In this document: positions 60,791 to 64,000 of the stretch, piece after piece
How positions within the stretch are numbered: position 1 is the first letter of the stretch
Layout: each line of letters opens with the position of its first letter
Source of the DNA: Myxococcota bacterium
Lineage (GTDB): Bacteria; Myxococcota_A; UBA9160; SMWR01
DNA: 64,000 nt
Direction of reading: 5' to 3'
Assembly (NCBI GenBank): GCA_039030075.1
Contig: JBCCEW010000013.1
Location: forward strand, 81,328 to 145,327
Notes under the pieces: model-generated
Seen by the model: only the letters and a program-made list of their open reading frames with translations
What the model was told of the DNA's origin: nothing
Databases searched by the model: none
Program-made: the position numbers and the translations under genes

Positions 60791-61726
60791 ATGCACCGAA
60801 CCCACTCCGCTCTGGCGCCTTCCGACTACCGGGCCCGCGCACTCCCGCGACGGGCCCTCGTCTGGCTTCTCCTCGTCGCCCTGCTCGCAGCGGCCGCCTG
60901 CGGCCCGCGGCTCCCCAGCTCGAACGTGTTGCAGCGGCTGGGACCCGGAGAACTCGAAGCGCAGGCGGAAACCCTCGAAGCCCGGCGCCGCGAAGAGCCG
61001 CGCAATGGCGCGCTGCTCACCACCCTCGGCCAGGTCCACTACCTGCTGGCACGTGACGCCCTGGACCGCGAAGAGGACCAGGGTCGCTACCTGGCGCACC
61101 TCGAGAAGAGCGTGGACGCGCTGGTTTCCGCGGTGGAAGTGAATCCGCGCGATGACGAGCCCCACTTCTACCTGGCACTGATCGACGTGTATCGCGGTGA
61201 TTCGCGTGAGGCGCTCCGTGGGTTCCGCAACGTGAAGCGGCTCCACCCCTACCCGCTCTCGTACACGAACCTGGCCGAGATCTACGTCTATCGGGGCGAT
61301 ACCGAGCGTGCCCGCGAGTGGAACGAGCTCGGGTTGCGCAAGGGTGCCCCTTTCGGCGCGGTCCTCTTCAACGACATGTTGATCGCCTGGAAGGAAGGCA
61401 ACCTGCGGCGCGCCCGCCGCTACTTCGCCGACCTGCAGAACGACGCACCCGAGATGCTCACGACGATCAACACGGCGCGGCTGCCGGAGACGCCCCGCCG
61501 CTTCGAAGACTTCGCGGGCTACTGCTGCGGCAGCCCGGGCTGCGGCCCCTACATGCGCGACGCCTGCAAGGAGCTCTCCCTGGACGTGCTGGTGCAGGAG
61601 CGCTCGACAGAGACCCTGCGACGCGAACTCCAGCTCGAGATCGAGCGCAAGCGCCGCCTCCGCAAGGTCTACGAGCAGCGCAAGGAACTCGAGATCCAGG
61701 TCGAGCCGGAGCCCGAAACGCCCTGA
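60791..61726 (+). CDS. TPR-repeat lipoprotein, Cys-rich C-terminus
   Basis: A 311-residue protein. The N-terminus has a long signal sequence ending AAAACG, a lipobox, so it is probably an outer-membrane-facing lipoprotein. TPR-like helices follow (LEARRREEPRNGALLTTLGQVHYLLARDAL, AVEVNPRDDEPHFYLALIDVYRGD, TERAREWNELGLRKG). Near residue 250 there is a Cys cluster (YCCGSPGCGPYMRDACKEL) that could be disulfide-bonded or metal-binding, then a basic coiled coil (LELEIERKRRLRK-type). Function unknown; it is probably an independent transcription unit. Confidence 0.78.
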   Translation: MHRTHSALAPSDYRARALPRRALVWLLLVALLAAAACGPRLPSSNVLQRLGPGELEAQAETLEARRREEPRNGALLTTLGQVHYLLARDALDREEDQGRYLAHLEKSVDALVSAVEVNPRDDEPHFYLALIDVYRGDSREALRGFRNVKRLHPYPLSYTNLAEIYVYRGDTERAREWNELGLRKGAPFGAVLFNDMLIAWKEGNLRRARRYFADLQNDAPEMLTTINTARLPETPRRFEDFAGYCCGSPGCGPYMRDACKELSLDVLVQERSTETLRRELQLEIERKRRLRKVYEQRKELEIQVEPEPETP

Positions 61727-61735
61727 AGCGCGGAA

Positions 61736-62161
61736 TCAGCTGCGCGGCAACGCGAGTTCGACGGTCCCCGTGAGGTGATCGCCGAAGTCGTTCGTGGCCG
61801 ACAACGTCAGCTCGACGGTCCCCTCGGACTCGCCTGCCGCCAGCTTCGAGACGTGTCCCGAGAAGCGCAGTGGCTTTCCCGGTACGGCCGGCGCCCCCAG
61901 GCGAATCGCGATGCGGCGCAACCGGCAACTCGGTCCCGCCCAGTCGGTGACGTAGCGCGCGACGTAGCCGTTCGAGGTGAGGATGTTCATGAAGATGTCC
62001 GGCGCTCCCTGGGACTGGGCGTAGTCCCGATCGTGATGCACCGGCATGAAATCGCGCGAGGCAATCGCACCGGCGACCACGACCGCCGCCGTCACCGGAA
62101 GCACGAACTCGGGCAAGGCATCGCCTTCGCGCAGCTTGTCGAAGTCCACCCCTGCGCTCAT
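61736..62161 (-). CDS. ChsH1-like MaoC hydratase subunit (second copy)
   Basis: A 141-residue hot-dog protein. Its ATG shares one base with the upstream stop (TGATG); a GTG one codon earlier would give a four-base overlap. The MaoC motif SRDFMPVHHDRDYAQ supplies the catalytic Asp and His, followed by IFMNILTSNGYVARYVTDWAG, closely like the ChsH1-like protein at 49479. Partner: the larger MaoC domain encoded immediately upstream. Together they form a predicted heteromeric enoyl-CoA hydratase for a bulky CoA ester; the substrate is not shown. Confidence 0.85.
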   Translation of the reverse strand: MSAGVDFDKLREGDALPEFVLPVTAAVVVAGAIASRDFMPVHHDRDYAQSQGAPDIFMNILTSNGYVARYVTDWAGPSCRLRRIAIRLGAPAVPGKPLRFSGHVSKLAAGESEGTVELTLSATNDFGDHLTGTVELALPRS

Positions 62162-62721
62162 CACGCGTCGCCTCCGGCACCCGGCTTGAAACGGAACACC
62201 CGGAACCGCTGTCGCCCGACGGCTTCACCGGCTGCGTCGAGATAGGTCGTCACCCAGGTGACGAAGTAGCCGACACCGATCGCCGTCTTCTTGCGCTCGG
62301 AGATGGACTCGAGGGCCGTGCTCGACGTCAACGTGTCCCCGACCTCGAGGTAGCGATCGAACTCGAGCTCCGAGTTCGTCGCCAGGGTCGCGGCGTAGCC
62401 CGCGCGCGCCAACACCTCGAGGGGGCTGTTCGGGTCGTAGGCACCGGGCGCGCCACCGCGCTCGGCGATCCCCTCGATCTTCGGCCGCGGCATCGTCCAG
62501 GTCTGGAGCATCGCCGGCGGTGCGACCACGTCGTCGAAACCCGCAGCCTGAGCGGCTACCGCATCGAGATAGACCGGGTTCTGGTCGTCGAGGGCATCGA
62601 CCCAATGGCGGATCATCGGCAGGTTCACCGGGTCGGGTGCCGCGCTGGGCCCCGCGTCGCTCAGGGGTTGGCCGAGTCGCTCGAGCAACCCCTTCCGGAG
62701 CGGATCGTTTCCTTCTCCCAT
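62161..62721 (-). CDS. ChsH2-like MaoC domain protein without DUF35
   Basis: A 186-residue protein. ATG 62721 is preferred over an in-frame GTG at 62742 because GGAGGAG lies just before it. The sequence parallels the N-terminal domain of the ChsH2-like protein at 48490: NLPMIRHWVDALDDQNPVY, APPAMLQTWTM, NSELEFDRYLEVGD, GVGYFVTWVTTY. It stops where the other continues into the zinc ribbon and OB fold. Without DUF35 it has no docking domain for an Ltp2-like aldolase, so this pair may hydrate a different substrate or work without an aldolase. Translationally coupled to the ChsH1-like gene. Confidence 0.83.
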   Translation of the reverse strand: MGEGNDPLRKGLLERLGQPLSDAGPSAAPDPVNLPMIRHWVDALDDQNPVYLDAVAAQAAGFDDVVAPPAMLQTWTMPRPKIEGIAERGGAPGAYDPNSPLEVLARAGYAATLATNSELEFDRYLEVGDTLTSSTALESISERKKTAIGVGYFVTWVTTYLDAAGEAVGRQRFRVFRFKPGAGGDA

Positions 62722-62760
62722 CGTCTCCTCCGTATCAGCCACTCAGACTCTCGGGCACCA

Positions 62761-63546
62761 TCAGAACTCGGTACCCGGAGCCGGATAGCCCGCGATCAGG
62801 CCGCCGTCTGCCACGAACTCGGAACCCGTGGAGTAGGAGCTCTCGTCCGAAGCGAGGAAGAGCGCCAGCTTCGCGATCTCCTCGGGCGCCCCGATCCTCC
62901 CGAGCGGTGCGAGACGCTCGGCGTGCTGGGCGACCAGACCGGTGGTCAACGCGGGGTCCGTACCGTCGGGCGCCCCGAGCTTCGTCTCGATGAAGCCCGG
63001 ATGGATCGAGTTCACCCGAATCCCGAATGGTGCCAGCTCCATTGCCGCGGCCTTCGTCATGCCGCGCACGGCCCACTTGCTGGCGACGTAGGAGAGGATG
63101 CCGTTCATCCCGATCATGCCGTCGATCGAGGAGATGTTCAGGATCGAGCCTCCCCCGCTCTCGCGCATCGCGGGGACGACCGCGCGCATGCCCAGGAACA
63201 CCCCGGTCTGATTGACCTCGGTGACCCGTCGATAGCTCTCGAGGGTCATCTCGGTGAGGGGTGCGCCCTCGGCGATCCCGGCATTGTTCACCAGGATGTC
63301 CAGGCGACCGAAGGCGTCGATCGTCGCCCCTACCACGTCCGCCCAGGCGTCTTCGCCGGTCACGTCGAGGCGCTGGTAGCGGGCCGCCGCCCCGATCTGT
63401 TCGGCCGCCGCCTTGCCTTCGTCATCGCGGACGTCGCAGAGCATCACCTTCCCGCCTTCGGCCACGAAGAGCTCGGCCTCGGCGAGTCCCATACCGCGTG
63501 CCGCCCCGGTGACCAGCGCCACCTTTCCTTCCAAACGTCCCGTCAT
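62761..63546 (-). CDS. Short-chain dehydrogenase/reductase (3-oxo/hydroxysteroid dehydrogenase-like SDR)
   Basis: A 261-residue classical SDR. The cofactor loop is VTGAARGMG, CDVRDDEG after strand 2 (Asp, favouring NAD+), NNAGIAEG, SSIDGMIGMNGILSYVASKWAVRG with the catalytic Ser-Tyr-Lys, and HPGFIETKLG. The block SSIDG...GMTKAAA resembles 3-alpha/20-beta-hydroxysteroid dehydrogenases, so a steroid or alicyclic substrate is plausible. GAGGAG lies upstream of the ATG. It is 39 bases upstream of the ChsH-like pair and 13 bases downstream of the BVMO-like gene, so all are probably one operon. Confidence 0.88.
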   Translation of the reverse strand: MTGRLEGKVALVTGAARGMGLAEAELFVAEGGKVMLCDVRDDEGKAAAEQIGAAARYQRLDVTGEDAWADVVGATIDAFGRLDILVNNAGIAEGAPLTEMTLESYRRVTEVNQTGVFLGMRAVVPAMRESGGGSILNISSIDGMIGMNGILSYVASKWAVRGMTKAAAMELAPFGIRVNSIHPGFIETKLGAPDGTDPALTTGLVAQHAERLAPLGRIGAPEEIAKLALFLASDESSYSTGSEFVADGGLIAGYPAPGTEF

Positions 63547-63559
63547 GCGAATGCGCTCC

Positions 63560-64000
63560 TCACTGGGTTTCACCCGCTTCCACGGCGGGCAGCCAATCGA
63601 AGTCACCGAACTCCGGTCGCCGGAGCAGGTCGTGGAAGTGTCTCGCCGACCACGGCCACAGCGTCGGTTCGCCGTCCGGGTCGATGTACCAACTGCTACA
63701 GCCCGTCACCCACACGGTCCCCTTCATGGCCTCGCGCAGGTCGGCCTGGAAGCGCTGGGCGGCCTCTCCTTTCGGAGCCAACACGCGTCCCGGGCGCCGT
63801 GCGATCGCGAGGATGCAGTCCAGGATGTAGCGGGTCTGGGTCTCGGAGACGTCGATGATCGAAATGTTCCCGATTGGCGCGTTCGGACCGACGATCATGA
63901 AGTAGTTCGGGAATCCGGGAATCGTGATCGATCGATAGGTCCGCGGTCCCGCGCGCCACGCTTCTTCGAGGCTGCGGCCGCCGATCCCGCGCACCTCGCC
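63560..64000 (-). CDS. Flavin-containing/Baeyer-Villiger-type monooxygenase, C-terminal part (cut by window edge)
   Basis: The frame is open to the window edge; only the C-terminal 146 residues are seen. GEVRGIGGRSLEEAW, followed by PRTYRSITIPGFPNYFMIVGPNAPIGN, is characteristic of class B flavin monooxygenases such as cyclohexanone- and steroid-type Baeyer-Villiger enzymes (late FAD/NADP contacts). GCSSWYIDPDGEPTLWPW matches their conserved C-terminus. Such enzymes insert oxygen next to a ketone to give an ester or lactone. It is upstream of the SDR and ChsH-like pair on the same strand. Confidence 0.85.
   Translation of the reverse strand, partial: GEVRGIGGRSLEEAWRAGPRTYRSITIPGFPNYFMIVGPNAPIGNISIIDVSETQTRYILDCILAIARRPGRVLAPKGEAAQRFQADLREAMKGTVWVTGCSSWYIDPDGEPTLWPWSARHFHDLLRRPEFGDFDWLPAVEAGETQ

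Noticed and set aside
58331..61246. A 971-residue minus-strand frame over the H-NOX/GGDEF-EAL region
   Set aside because: No domain is recognisable, whereas the plus strand encodes clear HNOBA, GGDEF and EAL motifs; a composition shadow.

Overview
This 64 kb window is GC-rich bacterial chromosome, about two thirds G+C or more by eye. It is packed with genes on both strands, and no gene-free stretch reaches 300 bases. Gram-negative traits are clear: many lipoprotein and Tat signal peptides, an outer-membrane Blc-type lipocalin, Shine-Dalgarno sites, and GTG/TTG starts. Gene content suggests a free-living aerobic lineage of the old 'Deltaproteobacteria' (Myxococcota or Desulfobacterota/Binatia-like): a PEP-CTERM protein with a TIGR04073-type exosortase-associated protein, DUF3604 proteins, and many luciferase-like, VOC, SDR and CoA-linked enzymes. 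This placement is inference. No rRNA, tRNA, CRISPR array, insertion sequence or phage gene was found.

Layout. 0-5.3 kb: TPR lipoprotein, a three-gene minus-strand operon (N-formylglutamate amidohydrolase-like, VOC, membrane protein), a flavin-binding split-barrel protein and a DUF2238 protein. 5.4-20 kb: two DUF3604 metallo-enzymes, two exported amidohydrolases, tandem VOC, Smr, 3D-domain, 2-oxoglutarate oxygenase, MATE exporter, DUF938, TIGR04073, and a Tat-exported aldo/keto-reductase-like protein. 20-25.8 kb: an EthD gene divergent from an amidohydrolase/diiron-protein operon, then a hybrid histidine kinase and a Fis-type response regulator. The inverted repeat GCAAG-N4-CTTGC occurs upstream of both the EthD/amidohydrolase pair and the regulator. 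25.8-36 kb: a TetR regulator with an operator-like palindrome facing an alcohol dehydrogenase operon, crotonases, a luciferase-like enzyme, a GHMP kinase, a TPR membrane protein and a glutaredoxin-like lipoprotein. 36-49 kb: PEP-CTERM protein, sulfatase-fold hydrolase with an unusual active site, two SDRs, quinone reductase, LLM enzyme, MBL alkylsulfatase-like protein, saccharopine-dehydrogenase-like reductase, CoA transferase and alpha/beta hydrolase.

48.5-51.1 kb carries a three-gene operon. Its domains, lengths and order match the mycobacterial ChsH2-ChsH1-Ltp2 hydratase/retro-aldolase module that removes the last side-chain carbons of steroid CoA esters. Around it lie a GMC oxidoreductase, a Rieske oxygenase, a limonene-epoxide-hydrolase-like enzyme, LLM oxidoreductases and, at the right end, a second ChsH1/ChsH2-like pair without DUF35, an SDR and a Baeyer-Villiger-type monooxygenase. 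Together these suggest catabolism of steroid, terpenoid or other branched alicyclic acids through CoA thioesters.

57.7-60.7 kb holds an H-NOX heme sensor directly followed by an HNOBA-PAS-GGDEF-EAL protein with intact synthase, I-site and phosphodiesterase motifs: a probable nitric-oxide-to-cyclic-di-GMP switch. A secreted protein of unknown function sits divergently, under an AT-rich promoter overlapped by a 16-bp palindrome.
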